The notes beneath the pieces are model-generated. The model did no database searches and had not been told where the DNA came from. It saw only the letters and a list, made by a program, of their open reading frames with translations. A stretch of DNA of 64,000 nt. Source: Chitinophagaceae bacterium. GTDB lineage: Bacteria; Bacteroidota; Bacteroidia; Chitinophagales; Chitinophagaceae. The first letter of the stretch is position 1; each line of letters starts with the position of its first letter. The translations under genes were made by a program, and so were the position numbers. The stretch is taken from contig JADKAM010000009.1 in assembly GCA_016715365.1 (NCBI GenBank), positions 68,980-132,979 on the forward strand. Direction: 5' to 3'. This document shows positions 7,982-17,139 of this stretch, in pieces.

Positions 7982-9463
7982 TTAGTTATACATTTCGGGG
8001 CCAATGAATTTAGCCTTGATGGTTTTAATTTTTACAGTCCCTTCATATACACCGATCTTAACTTCTGTCTTCCAGTTCTTAACTTCCTGCTTATTCAGTT
8101 TTACAAAAAACTGCAGGTGAGAATAATCTCCCTTTTTAACGTTCAATCTGCCGCTGCCAACCAGTTCAATTTCCCCGGGCATATTTTCCAGTTTCAGGCT
8201 AAAGTCAATGTCTTTATGTGTTTTATTGGCCAGTTTTAAATTATACAGGTTGCTCAAACGTCCGTCGGGCAGTGTGGTGTAGGTCATTCCGGAAGTTCTC
8301 ATCAGGGTTACATCCAGATCAGTTCTGCTGGTGAGTAAGAATACAAGCAATGACAGCAGCAGCATCAATACGGCTGTGTAAGCTTTAATTCTCCGGTTCA
8401 ATTTCAGTTTTACACCATTGGTAATACTGTTTTCTGAGGCATAACGAATCAGCCCTTTAGGCTTATCTACTTTAACCATGATGTCATCACAGGCATCAAT
8501 ACAGGCAGTACAGTTAACACACTCCAGTTGTGTACCATTACGAATGTCGATAGCAGTAGGACAAACCCTTACACATGCAAAACAATCAATACAATCGCCC
8601 TGGCGGGTAATGGCTTCCAGTTTTGCTGTTATACTTTTGCAGGCTCCGTCTTCTTTACAGTCGGTGCATTTACAATCATGATCATCTGCCTTTTTGAGCT
8701 TACCTCTTGGCTCACCACGTTGATGGTCGTATGCAACCACTATGGAGTTTTTATCAAGCAAAACGCCCTGCAATCTTCCATATGGGCAAACCACCAGGCA
8801 AACCTGCTCCCTGAACCACCAGTAAACAAAAAAGAAAACTGTAGTAAAAACCAATAATGAAATTAAGGTTCCGGTATGAGCCCCCGGGTTTTTAATATCT
8901 CCAATGAGCTCATCCATACCAATAAGATAAGCCAGGAAAAAATTGGCAATCAGAAATGATATGGCAAAGAAAGTAATAAACTTGGTGGTACGCTTTCTTA
9001 TCTTCTCACCGTTCCAGGGCATAGCCCTTAGTTTTTTTTGTTGAGCCGAATCTCCGTCGATCCAGTATTCAATTTTACGAAAAACCATTTCCATAAAAAT
9101 GGTTTGCGGACAGGCCCAGCCACAAAATACCCGGCCAAACACCACCGTAAACAGAATTATGAAAACCATGAACGTAAGAAAGCCAATGGCAAAGATGAAA
9201 AAATCCTGCGGCCAGAAAGTGACACCGAAGAAAATAAATTTACGCTCCAGTATATTAAACATGAACAAAGGTGCCTCGTGCACTTTAATAAAAGGAAGTG
9301 TAAAAAAAACTATCAGGTAACCAATACTGAACCAGGTTCGTAAATTATATAATTTACCCTTTGGCTTTTTAGGATTAATAAAATTTCTGTGGCCATCACT
9401 GCTGATAGTGGCTACCGAATCCCGGAAAGATTCTTCATCGATAATATCTGTAGTTTCTGTCAT
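7982..9463 (-). CDS. ccoG: CcoG/RdxA, cytochrome c oxidase accessory Fe-S protein
   Basis: 493-aa membrane protein with four or five helices in the first half, two 4Fe-4S clusters (DCIDCFACVRVCP and ECVNCTACIDACD) and a C-terminal Ig-like domain. An additional CGWACPQ motif lies in a membrane loop, typical of the family. CcoG is known to reduce Cu(II) for cbb3 assembly. Located 2 bp after ccoP within the operon, on the cytoplasmic face of the inner membrane. Confidence 0.93.
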   Translation of the reverse strand: MTETTDIIDEESFRDSVATISSDGHRNFINPKKPKGKLYNLRTWFSIGYLIVFFTLPFIKVHEAPLFMFNILERKFIFFGVTFWPQDFFIFAIGFLTFMVFIILFTVVFGRVFCGWACPQTIFMEMVFRKIEYWIDGDSAQQKKLRAMPWNGEKIRKRTTKFITFFAISFLIANFFLAYLIGMDELIGDIKNPGAHTGTLISLLVFTTVFFFVYWWFREQVCLVVCPYGRLQGVLLDKNSIVVAYDHQRGEPRGKLKKADDHDCKCTDCKEDGACKSITAKLEAITRQGDCIDCFACVRVCPTAIDIRNGTQLECVNCTACIDACDDIMVKVDKPKGLIRYASENSITNGVKLKLNRRIKAYTAVLMLLLSLLVFLLTSRTDLDVTLMRTSGMTYTTLPDGRLSNLYNLKLANKTHKDIDFSLKLENMPGEIELVGSGRLNVKKGDYSHLQFFVKLNKQEVKNWKTEVKIGVYEGTVKIKTIKAKFIGPEMYN

Positions 9464-9465
9464 TT

Positions 9466-10659
9466 TTATTTTTTAATGGCTGCAGCCGTATCCGGCTTTG
9501 CAACCTTACCCGAATCGGGTTTTATAACCTTTGCTGAATCTACAGCCACAACTTCATCAACATACAACTCTCCCTGAGGTGCTTTTGGCACAGCTGGTTT
9601 AGTTCCCTTAAGTGTTTTTATATAACTGGCCAGGTAGCTGATCTGTTTAGGTGTAAACGTACCACTCCAGCTTTGCATACCTTTATCAGCGTATCCTACT
9701 TTAATGGTGTTATAAATATCATTCAAAGATCCCTTGTGAATCCAGTAGTCATCAGTAAGATTAGGACCCACAGTACCACCACCATCTTTTAAATGGCAGG
9801 CAACGCAGTTTGATTCAAACAATGCTTTACCGGCCTGTATACCATCTGCAGCAGCCATCGGTACATTTTTTTCATCAATCCTGTCTTTGTTATTGGCCTC
9901 GTAGATTTCTTTTTTTATTCTTGCACTTTCAATTTCTGCACTGTATTCCTGTGTAGGGTTTAATCCTATACCAAACACATGAAAATTAAGCAGGTAAACA
10001 AATGCCACACCAATTGTGATATAAAATCCATACCTCCACCAGGGTGGCAAAGCATTATCCAGTTCTTTGATGCCGTCGTAATCATGATCCAGCATTACAT
10101 CAGCTTCCTTCTCTACAGGTACAGCCTTTGTAAATATTTTTTTATCAAGGCCGCTCCACCAGCCAACCAATGCTGACCTTTCTTTTAATGATGCTTTTTT
10201 CTCCGGCAAAAGCTCTGTGTACATCCTTCGGATAGAAAAGGCCAGAAAAAGAATTACGAGCACTTCTGTTGCCAATACCGTAAGGAAAAAATAATAGGTA
10301 GTTGATGTTAACCCTCCATAGTTGGGCACTTGTTGTACAGCTGTTGCAGCAGCATCCTGCGCAAATGATACCTGCGACAACAGGGAAAACCCTGCCAGTA
10401 AAACAACGGGCAGCACGTTTTTTGCGGCCTGGCTTTTATCTACCAGTTGCCTGCCCAGCGCTGTTAACACACGCCCCATACCCCATATTACAAAGGCCAG
10501 TACTGCAATCATTACTACCAGCAGTGTTGCCAGCTGGTTATAACCGGATTGTACCTGCGGAGCAGCAGGTGCAGTAGTTTGAGCTACCATGGCAGAAGCA
10601 GTAAAAACAGAAAGTATCGTTAATACTATTTTATATTTTACAGATTTTAAGAATCGCAT
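9466..10659 (-). CDS. ccoP: cbb3-type cytochrome c oxidase subunit III (CcoP)
   Basis: 397-aa membrane cytochrome that passes electrons to CcoO/CcoN. It has an N-terminal signal-like segment, two or three membrane helices before residue 150, another helix near 210-228 (WWRYGFYITIGVAFVYLL), then a single cytochrome c domain with CVACH at 285-289 and a distal Met. Proteobacterial CcoP has two haem domains; one domain plus an enlarged N-terminal membrane part is what Bacteroidota show. The C-terminal tail is Lys/Pro/Asp-rich. Confidence 0.93.
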   Translation of the reverse strand: MRFLKSVKYKIVLTILSVFTASAMVAQTTAPAAPQVQSGYNQLATLLVVMIAVLAFVIWGMGRVLTALGRQLVDKSQAAKNVLPVVLLAGFSLLSQVSFAQDAAATAVQQVPNYGGLTSTTYYFFLTVLATEVLVILFLAFSIRRMYTELLPEKKASLKERSALVGWWSGLDKKIFTKAVPVEKEADVMLDHDYDGIKELDNALPPWWRYGFYITIGVAFVYLLNFHVFGIGLNPTQEYSAEIESARIKKEIYEANNKDRIDEKNVPMAAADGIQAGKALFESNCVACHLKDGGGTVGPNLTDDYWIHKGSLNDIYNTIKVGYADKGMQSWSGTFTPKQISYLASYIKTLKGTKPAVPKAPQGELYVDEVVAVDSAKVIKPDSGKVAKPDTAAAIKK

Positions 10660-10669
10660 ACGATATATT

Positions 10670-10861
10670 TTATAAAGTTGAGTTAGTTAATTCTTCATTT
10701 TCCAAAGGAAGATTGGATAATATTTCTATTCTTTCTTTCTTCATTTTTTTTACCAGTACCAGCAGTACAATAAAAAAGGTAAAGAAGATGAAAAGCGATA
10801 TCATCGGATATATATCCACTCCATTGATTGTTTCGGCGTATTGTTTGATGAATTTAAACAT
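10670..10861 (-). CDS. ccoQ: CcoQ-like small subunit of cbb3 oxidase
   Basis: 63-aa single-pass membrane protein (helix about residues 18-40, followed by KKMKKER) placed between ccoN-ccoO and ccoP. Size, topology and position match CcoQ/FixQ, which stabilises the complex. The gaps to both neighbours are only 3-10 bp. Confidence 0.82.
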   Translation of the reverse strand: MFKFIKQYAETINGVDIYPMISLFIFFTFFIVLLVLVKKMKKERIEILSNLPLENEELTNSTL

Positions 10862-10864
10862 GGC

Positions 10865-13000
10865 TTATTTATTAAAAGTTGCTGTTTTATTGTTACTGAT
10901 ATCTTTTCCCAAACGCTGCATGTAGGAAATCAAAGCAACCACCTCACGGTTTGCAGGTACTTCAATGCCTTCCATTTTTAAATTGATCCGGATTCCGTTT
11001 GCCTGGGTCATCAGTTCCTGGTTGGCAATTTTTTCGTAGCCCTTTTCATAAGGCACACCCAACGAGCGCATGGCATTTATTTTTGCTGCTGTTGAAGCCG
11101 TATCTATATTTTGCTCTATCAGGAAAGGATACGTTGGCATGATAGATCCTTCACTCATGGAAGAAGGTTCCCTGAAATGCCGGAAATGCCAGCCATCAGA
11201 TTTTTTCAGATTGCCTGTTCCTTCCCTTGCCAGATCGGGGCCCGTACGTTTACTACCCCACTGAAATGGCTTATCATAAATAAATTCGCCGGCTTTTGAA
11301 TATTCGCCATAACGCTCGGTCTCACTGCGGAAAGGTCTGATCATTTGTGAGTGACATACATAGCAGCCCTCTCTCACATAAATATCCCTGCCCTGTAACT
11401 CAAGCGGAGTATAAGGTTTAACACTGCTGATGGTTGGTACATTTGATTTGATCATAAAAGTTGGAACCAGCTCAATAATACCACCAATCAAAATCACTAC
11501 TAAAGCCAGGATCATGAATTGGATTGGTTTTCTTTCAATTACCCTATGCCAATGCTCACCACTATGCTTAACATATTCTTTAACCATTGGTGCTGCTTCG
11601 GCTTCTTCATCGGCAACCAGTTTACCGCTCTTAACTGTTTTATAAATGTTATAGAACATAATGAGCACACCAGTCAGGTACATGGTACCACCCAGTGAAC
11701 GCATGGCATAAAACGGTTTCATGTAAGTAACAGTTTCCAGGAAAGTATATTTTAACTGGCCTGCTTCTGTAAATTGTTTCCACATCAGGCTTTGCTGTAT
11801 ACCGGCCCAATACATGGGAATGGCCCAGAATAAAATACCCAGTGTTGCCAGCCAGAAATGATTGGCAGCCAGTTTTTTTGAATAGAGGTTGGTTTTAAAA
11901 ATCCGGGGAATTAACCAGTAAATTACACCAAAGGTCAGCATACCGTTCCATCCCAAAGCGCCTACGTGAACGTGAGCAACAACCCAATCGGTATAATGCG
12001 AAATGGCACTTACACTTTTTAAAGAAAGCATAGGCCCTTCAAAAGTTGCCATACCATAAGCGGTAACAGCAACCACCATAAATTTCAGAATCACATCATC
12101 CCTAACCCTGTCCCAGGCGCCACGTAAAGTAAGCAGCCCGTTTATCATACCACCCCAGCTTGGGAAAATGAGCATGAATGAAAAAACAATACCAAGCGAT
12201 TGTGCCCAGTTTGGCAATGCAGTATATAACAGGTGATGCGGACCAGCCCAGATGTATAAAAATATCAAGGACCAGAAGTGAATGATAGAAAGCCTGTAAG
12301 AATAAACCGGGCGGTTGGCCGCTTTGGGCATAAAGTAATACATCAGGCCCAGGTATGGTGTAGTTAAGAAGAACGCCACCGCATTGTGGCCATACCACCA
12401 CTGTACCAATGCATCCTGCACACCTGAGTACCAGCTGTAACTATGTAGGAAAGAAGTAGGCAACTGGCCCGAACGAACAATATGTAAAACGGCAACCGTT
12501 ACAAATGTGGCTATGTAAAACCAGATAGCAACATACAGGTGTTTTTCTCTTCTTTTAATGATGGTACCAAACATGTTCCATCCAAACACAACCCAGATAA
12601 TAGTGATGGCCAGATCAATAGGCCAAATCAACTCGGCATACTCTGCACCCTGGGTAAGGCCAAGTGGTAATGTTACAGCAGCTGCAACGATGATCAGTTG
12701 CCAGCCCCAGAAATGGATATTGCTCAACTTATCGCTGAACATTCTTGCTTTACATAACCTTTGCAGAGAATAGTACACACCCATAAAAATACCATTGCCC
12801 ACAAATGCAAAAATTACTGCATTGGTATGCAATGGACGAAGACGGCCAAATGAGAAATACTGCGTGATATTCAGTGCCGGAAAAACAAGTTGTAAGGCTA
12901 TGTACAAACCCACCAGCATACCTACAGCACCCCAGAGGATGGTTGCATAAGCAAAGTTTTTAACTATCCTGTTGTCGTAATAAAATTTTTCTACCTGCAT
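10865..13000 (-). CDS. ccoNO: Fused cbb3 oxidase subunits I and II (CcoN-CcoO)
   Basis: 711-aa catalytic core. Residues 1-480 are CcoN: haem-ligand His 58 (RPLHTN), CuB ligands His 205 (WYGHNAV) and His 255/256 (GPHHL), and His 343/345 (VAHVHVG). Residues 490-711 are CcoO, a membrane anchor followed by the haem motif CYVCH at 546-550. The two proteins are separate in Proteobacteria and fused in Bacteroidota. High-affinity oxygen reduction in the inner membrane under microoxia is the expected role. Second gene of the operon after ccoS. Confidence 0.96.
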   Translation of the reverse strand: MQVEKFYYDNRIVKNFAYATILWGAVGMLVGLYIALQLVFPALNITQYFSFGRLRPLHTNAVIFAFVGNGIFMGVYYSLQRLCKARMFSDKLSNIHFWGWQLIIVAAAVTLPLGLTQGAEYAELIWPIDLAITIIWVVFGWNMFGTIIKRREKHLYVAIWFYIATFVTVAVLHIVRSGQLPTSFLHSYSWYSGVQDALVQWWYGHNAVAFFLTTPYLGLMYYFMPKAANRPVYSYRLSIIHFWSLIFLYIWAGPHHLLYTALPNWAQSLGIVFSFMLIFPSWGGMINGLLTLRGAWDRVRDDVILKFMVVAVTAYGMATFEGPMLSLKSVSAISHYTDWVVAHVHVGALGWNGMLTFGVIYWLIPRIFKTNLYSKKLAANHFWLATLGILFWAIPMYWAGIQQSLMWKQFTEAGQLKYTFLETVTYMKPFYAMRSLGGTMYLTGVLIMFYNIYKTVKSGKLVADEEAEAAPMVKEYVKHSGEHWHRVIERKPIQFMILALVVILIGGIIELVPTFMIKSNVPTISSVKPYTPLELQGRDIYVREGCYVCHSQMIRPFRSETERYGEYSKAGEFIYDKPFQWGSKRTGPDLAREGTGNLKKSDGWHFRHFREPSSMSEGSIMPTYPFLIEQNIDTASTAAKINAMRSLGVPYEKGYEKIANQELMTQANGIRINLKMEGIEVPANREVVALISYMQRLGKDISNNKTATFNK

Positions 13001-13004
13001 GTGA

Positions 13005-13196
13005 TTATTTAGTTTGGTTTATTGTTTTAGGAATTGTAGAAGTTGTAGTTTTTTTTAATTCGTCGTCAAACAGCATTCGTATAGAGGGAGTGTAATCATC
13101 ATCAAACTGCCCCTTGTTAACGCTCCATAAAAAAGCAGCCAGAAAACCACCTGCTACTAAAATACTGATGCCTATTAATACAAATAATGCGCTCAA
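13005..13196 (-). CDS. ccoS: CcoS, cbb3 oxidase maturation protein
   Basis: 63-aa single-pass membrane protein (helix about residues 4-25, then WSVNKGQFDD) matching the CcoS/FixS family, needed for cofactor insertion into cbb3. It is the first gene of the operon. A promoter with TGATTnnAATCA-type operator lies directly upstream. Confidence 0.9.
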   Translation of the reverse strand: MSALFVLIGISILVAGGFLAAFLWSVNKGQFDDDYTPSIRMLFDDELKKTTTSTIPKTINQTK

Positions 13197-13219
13197 AAGA
13201 GATGGTTTTAAATGATTTC

Positions 13220-13286
13220 CAAAAATACCCGTAGTATCAAATTTTGCTGCTGATGACTATCAAACTCAAACATGATTTTAATCATG
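13220..13286 (-). promoter_or_regulatory. Crp/Fnr-type operator and promoter of the ccoS-safE operon
   Basis: Operator CATGATT-TT-AATCATG at 13271-13286 is a perfect palindrome. On the minus strand a perfect -7 box TATTTTTG lies at 13220-13227, centre to centre 55 bp from the operator (class I-like spacing), with the ccoS ATG about 24 bp further on. The same 55-bp geometry occurs before uspA and crp. Confidence 0.75.
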
Positions 13287-13292
13287 TGGTAT

Positions 13293-15737
13293 TTATAAGC
13301 CTTTGTTATGGGCCACAAAAGATGAATACAAGCTTACAAACAGCACTATGCTGATACTGCTTGCCGGCATCAGGATGGCTGCAACCATGGGTGACAGAAT
13401 ACCCTGCACCGCAAAAGATAAACCAACAATATTATATAATATTGAAAGGATAAAACTGGCAGTTACAATTTTTTTACCCGCTTTTGCATAGCCGATAAAA
13501 TGATGCAAAAGCGAAACTTTGGTTCCATCCAGTATGGCATCGCTGGCAGGCGAAAATTGGGCCGAGTTTTCAGAAACCGCAATACCAACCTGGCTTTGCA
13601 TTAAAGCACCTGCATCATTCAGGCCATCGCCCAGCATAAGCACATTGCTGCCTTGCTGCTGCAGGCTTTTAATAAAATCGAGTTTTTGTTGCGGAGACTG
13701 GTTAAAGCGAAGTGGCGTATTATCGCCAAATATTTTTTTAAGATTGGTATTTTCAGAGTCATTATCGCCCGATAAAACATACAGGTGGCTGTTATGTTCT
13801 TTTATATCGGTTACCATTTCGGCAACACCGGCCCTGTACTGGTTTTTTACGCTGAATTTGCCAAGGTGTACTTTATCCATGACCACATGTACAGATGTTC
13901 CGGTATCCTGCGTTATAAATGCATCAGCCTTAATAAAACCAGCCGAGCCCATCCTAACCGGCATATCCTCCACCATCGCATCAAAACCTTTACCGGTGTA
14001 TTCTTTAAAACTGTTAACAGTTAACAATGAATCCGTACCGGCATGTATGGATGCTGCAATTATTTTACTCAACGGATGAGATGATTGCCGGGTAACCGTT
14101 TTAATGATGGCCATTTGCCTCACGGAGAGCGGCTGTCCTTCATAATTAACAGCAGCAGCATTGGTTTGGGTGAGCGTACCGGTCTTGTCAAATACAACCG
14201 TGTTTATTTTTGCAAGCGCCTCAATTACCGAAGCATTTTTAAGGTATAGCTTGTTACGGCCGAAAATACGAAGCATATTGCCATATGTAAATGTGGCCGA
14301 AAGCAGCAATGAACAGGGACAGGCAACAATCAATACGGATGTTACTGCCGGCAAAATTTTTGAAGCATCTACAATAGACCAGAAAATAAAGGTACCTGCC
14401 GCAATGGACAGTAAAGCCATGGTAAAATAGCGGCTCCAGGGATGTATATAAGATTTATCTTCATTCTTTTTGTTGACGAAGATATCGTTGTTCCAAAGCT
14501 GGGTAATATAACTCTGTGATGGTTCTTTGATGATCTCCAGTTCTATAATGCTGCCCATTTGTTTACCGCCGGCATAAATCAAATCTCCTTTTCGTTTTTC
14601 CACTGCAGTATTTTCTCCACTTACAAAACTATAATCAATATTGGCTGTACCCTTCATCAGCACGGCATCTGCCGGTATCATCTCTTCATTACGCACAATG
14701 ATGCGGTTGGTCTTTTGTAATTGTGTAACCGGAATATTTTTTTCTGCACCATGCTCCACCACAGTAACTCCCAACGGAAAATAAGAACGGTAATCCCGGT
14801 CGAATGAAAAGGAATCGTAGGTTTTATTCTGAAACCAGCGCCCAATCAGCATAAAGAAAACGATACCGGTACCCGAATCGAGGTATCCGGCACCATGCCC
14901 GCCAATGATCTCGTAATAACTTCTTGCAAAAGTTACAACGATGGCAAGTGCAATGGGTGCATCTATATTTAAAAACCGTTGCCGCAGACCTTTCCAGGCA
15001 GCAATAAAAATATCTGCAGCGCTGAAAAATAAAACCGGTACAGATAATGCCAGGTTTATCCAGTTAAATGTTTGTTTTAAAATACTTTCATCAATATTAC
15101 CCGAAGAAAAGTATTCCGGAAAACTCAGCATCATAATATTGGAAAAACAAAACCCTGCAACGCCAATTTTATATATCTGTCTTCTGTTAAAGGTTGATGC
15201 CTTTTTAACCGTAGTATCCTGCAGACTGATATAGGGTTCGTAACCTATAAAAGCAAGCAGTTCCACCACTTTGCGGAGTGTTGTTTCCTGGGGGTTAAAA
15301 ACAATAAAAACTTCTTTTAGCTGAAAGTTAACCTGCGATTGCTTTACTCCCGGCTCAATCCTGTGCAGGTTTTCAAGCAAATAGATACAGGAAGAGCAAT
15401 GCATTTGCGGAATGGAGAATGAAACATTGATCTGCGCTGCACTTTGAAAACGGATCAACTTCTGCATGGTAGCTTCATCATCCAGGTAAGCAAAACGTTC
15501 GGCCAGGAATTTGCCTTTTGCTTTTAAGCCCGGGGTTTTATCCAGGTCGTAATAATTACAGAGGTTGTTTTCGTTCAGCAACAGGTACACCTGTTTACAG
15601 CCCTGGCAGCAAAAATGATTGTCTTCTATTAAAATGGAAGTATCATCGCAAACATCGCCGCAATGAAAACAATTAACCGGTATAGATTTTGAATTATTGA
15701 TAAACTGATTGTTTTTAAAATAAAAAAGCCGCCGCAC
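13293..15737 (-). CDS. ccoI: CcoI/FixI-type copper-exporting P1B ATPase
   Basis: 814-aa heavy-metal P-type ATPase that supplies copper for cbb3 assembly. N-terminal Cys clusters (CFHCGDVC and CCQGCKQVY, the FixI-type metal-binding extension) are followed by an HMA domain with MHCSSC, the membrane motif ACPCSLLL (CPC), phosphorylation site DKTGT, and GDGLNDAGAL. No ATG fits the N-terminus; GTG at 15737 is the likely start. It is 33 bp downstream of the DUF2892 gene and probably shares its promoter. The ccoS operon has its own promoter downstream. Confidence 0.93.
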   Translation of the reverse strand: MRRLFYFKNNQFINNSKSIPVNCFHCGDVCDDTSILIEDNHFCCQGCKQVYLLLNENNLCNYYDLDKTPGLKAKGKFLAERFAYLDDEATMQKLIRFQSAAQINVSFSIPQMHCSSCIYLLENLHRIEPGVKQSQVNFQLKEVFIVFNPQETTLRKVVELLAFIGYEPYISLQDTTVKKASTFNRRQIYKIGVAGFCFSNIMMLSFPEYFSSGNIDESILKQTFNWINLALSVPVLFFSAADIFIAAWKGLRQRFLNIDAPIALAIVVTFARSYYEIIGGHGAGYLDSGTGIVFFMLIGRWFQNKTYDSFSFDRDYRSYFPLGVTVVEHGAEKNIPVTQLQKTNRIIVRNEEMIPADAVLMKGTANIDYSFVSGENTAVEKRKGDLIYAGGKQMGSIIELEIIKEPSQSYITQLWNNDIFVNKKNEDKSYIHPWSRYFTMALLSIAAGTFIFWSIVDASKILPAVTSVLIVACPCSLLLSATFTYGNMLRIFGRNKLYLKNASVIEALAKINTVVFDKTGTLTQTNAAAVNYEGQPLSVRQMAIIKTVTRQSSHPLSKIIAASIHAGTDSLLTVNSFKEYTGKGFDAMVEDMPVRMGSAGFIKADAFITQDTGTSVHVVMDKVHLGKFSVKNQYRAGVAEMVTDIKEHNSHLYVLSGDNDSENTNLKKIFGDNTPLRFNQSPQQKLDFIKSLQQQGSNVLMLGDGLNDAGALMQSQVGIAVSENSAQFSPASDAILDGTKVSLLHHFIGYAKAGKKIVTASFILSILYNIVGLSFAVQGILSPMVAAILMPASSISIVLFVSLYSSFVAHNKGL

Positions 15738-15769
15738 TGGAAAGAGCAGCGGGAGTAATTAAACAGAAA

Positions 15770-15964
15770 CTACTGAACACTTTTCGTAGAAATTGTATTC
15801 AATCCTAAAATTGTATATAAAGGACAGATCGATGTAAGGCCCGTTACCAACGGAACTATTGCCACTAAACCCCACCAGCTTTTAACATAAAAGCCCACGG
15901 CACCAATAACGATTGCCAGAAATAATCTTATTACTTTATCTGTATTGCCAACATTGAACTTCAT
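15770..15964 (-). CDS. DUF2892 (YgaP-like) inner membrane protein
   Basis: 64-aa protein with two membrane helices and the typical pattern NVGNTDKVIRL...GLTSICPLYTILGLNT of DUF2892 proteins, often linked to rhodanese or sulfur/redox functions. It lies upstream of ccoI in the same direction. A TGATGGGCATCA palindrome 33 bp from a -7-like box suggests low-oxygen control. Confidence 0.85.
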   Translation of the reverse strand: MKFNVGNTDKVIRLFLAIVIGAVGFYVKSWWGLVAIVPLVTGLTSICPLYTILGLNTISTKSVQ

Positions 15965-15983
15965 TAATGATTGCTTTATTACA

Positions 15984-16026
15984 CAAAAATTGAAAATATA
16001 GAGAACTCATTCAATGATGGGCATCA
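15984..16026 (-). promoter_or_regulatory. Crp/Fnr-like operator and promoter of DUF2892-ccoI
   Basis: Operator TGATG-GG-CATCA at 16015-16026, a symmetrical variant of TGATTnnAATCA, lies exactly 33 bp (centre to centre) from the minus-strand box AATTTTTG at 15984-15991 (7/8 to TAnnTTTG). The same variant and spacing recur before the HlyD operon at 63.6 kb. Confidence 0.5.
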
Positions 16027-16035
16027 AAGTAAAAT

Positions 16036-16131
16036 ATGAGTTTAATCAGTTGTCAGGCCAATACGAAAGGTTCAATTGTTGAGAAACTATTTGATATGCT
16101 GACAGACCAGGTAAAAAAAGTAACTGCCTAG
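16036..16131 (+). CDS. Possible 31-aa small ORF in the 16 kb intergenic region
   Basis: An ATG at 16036 opens a 31-aa reading frame with a helical, Lys-rich C-terminal half (EKLFDMLTDQVKKVTA). It is divergent from the DUF2892 gene. No clear ribosome binding site or homologue is recognised; it could be a remnant or chance. Confidence 0.2.
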   Translation: MSLISCQANTKGSIVEKLFDMLTDQVKKVTA

Positions 16132-16149
16132 TGGCCAGACAACTTAGTG

Positions 16150-16200
16150 TCTCTATTTCTCTTACCCGCTAAGTTAATTTTAGCGGGTAAGAATATAGAG
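16150..16200. other. Strong intergenic hairpin
   Basis: A perfect 12-bp inverted repeat (16161-16172 with 16180-16191, loop 7) with core TTACCCGCTAA is flanked by a second outer repeat (CTCTAT / ATAGAG). There is no T-run on either side, so it is not a plain intrinsic terminator. The rest of 15965-16350 is AT-rich and holds nothing else clear. Confidence 0.4.
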
Positions 16201-16350
16201 CTTTAGAGAATTAGAGATATGAAGCATTGATAACTAAATGAAGCTGTTCTTTTAAGACAATCTAACCAAGTAGAGAATTGAATTCCGGCACCTTTTATCA
16301 GATTGACAATACTTTTTCCAATTTTGTTTTCGCAGATAGGAGCCTGGGAA

Positions 16351-17073
16351 TTACTTTCTTTCAAACAACCATGCAAATGGCTTTACTTTTTTTATGGCCG
16401 GACTTAGATTATATCTTTTAATGGTGTTATTTTGAATATAGGCCACAGCTTCATCAATATCATCTGTACATAAAAACAGGTCTGTATCATTTGCCGAAAT
16501 GGTTCCTTTTGCCTTCATCACTTCATTGTGAGCGATAATATTTTTATAAAATTCCTTATCCATAATAACTACAGGGAAATCACTGATCATTTTTGTCTGA
16601 ATTAATGTAATAGCTTCAAAATATTCATCCAGCGTACCAAAACCGCCAGGCATCACCACAAAGGCATAAGAGTATTTTATCAGTAAGGTTTTTCTTACAA
16701 AAAAATATTTGATGTTTACCCATTTATCCATATAAGGATTTGCATATTGTTCATGTGGCAGATCTATATTACATCCTACACTCCTGCCGCCCACTTCCCG
16801 TGCGCCACGGTTGGCAGCTTCCATAATGCCGGGACCGCCACCGGTGAGTATGGTAAATCCCAGCTGAGCAATTTTTCCGGAGACATTCCTGGCCAGTTCA
16901 TAATCGGGATGCCCTTCTTTAAACCTGGCAGATCCGAAAACGGTAACGCATGGCCCAACAAAATGCAGGGCACGTAATCCTTTTATAAATTCAAATAAAA
17001 CGCTTACAGTAAATTTAAATTCCTTCCAGCGGCTTTGTGGCCCCTCTAAAAACTTTATTTCGGGTTTGGTCAT
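16351..17073 (-). CDS. LOG family protein (TIGR00730 Rossmann fold)
   Basis: 240-aa cytoplasmic protein with GGGPGIMEAANRGA and the active-site signature PGGFGTLDEYFE of LOG-type nucleoside 5'-monophosphate phosphoribohydrolases (formerly called lysine decarboxylase-like). Known family members release a base from an NMP; the natural substrate in this host is unknown. It lies 66 bp after osmC in the uspA-osmC direction and also has a TAAGTTTG -7 box of its own at 17092-17099. Confidence 0.85.
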   Translation of the reverse strand: MTKPEIKFLEGPQSRWKEFKFTVSVLFEFIKGLRALHFVGPCVTVFGSARFKEGHPDYELARNVSGKIAQLGFTILTGGGPGIMEAANRGAREVGGRSVGCNIDLPHEQYANPYMDKWVNIKYFFVRKTLLIKYSYAFVVMPGGFGTLDEYFEAITLIQTKMISDFPVVIMDKEFYKNIIAHNEVMKAKGTISANDTDLFLCTDDIDEAVAYIQNNTIKRYNLSPAIKKVKPFAWLFERK

Positions 17074-17091
17074 AGTGTTCTTAATTCAAAC

Positions 17092-17119
17092 CAAACTTAA
17101 CTTATTTTGATTGAAATGA
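17092..17119 (-). promoter_or_regulatory. Possible promoter of LOG gene with overlapping operator-like site
   Basis: A perfect minus-strand -7 box TAAGTTTG lies at 17092-17099. A TGATTGAAATGA sequence (9 of 10 defined positions of TGATTnnAATCA) at 17108-17119 is centred only 18 bp away, unlike the 33/55 spacing elsewhere. If used, it would overlap the polymerase site and could repress. Confidence 0.3.
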
Positions 17120-17139
17120 AAACAGGAGCATTGGAGAAT

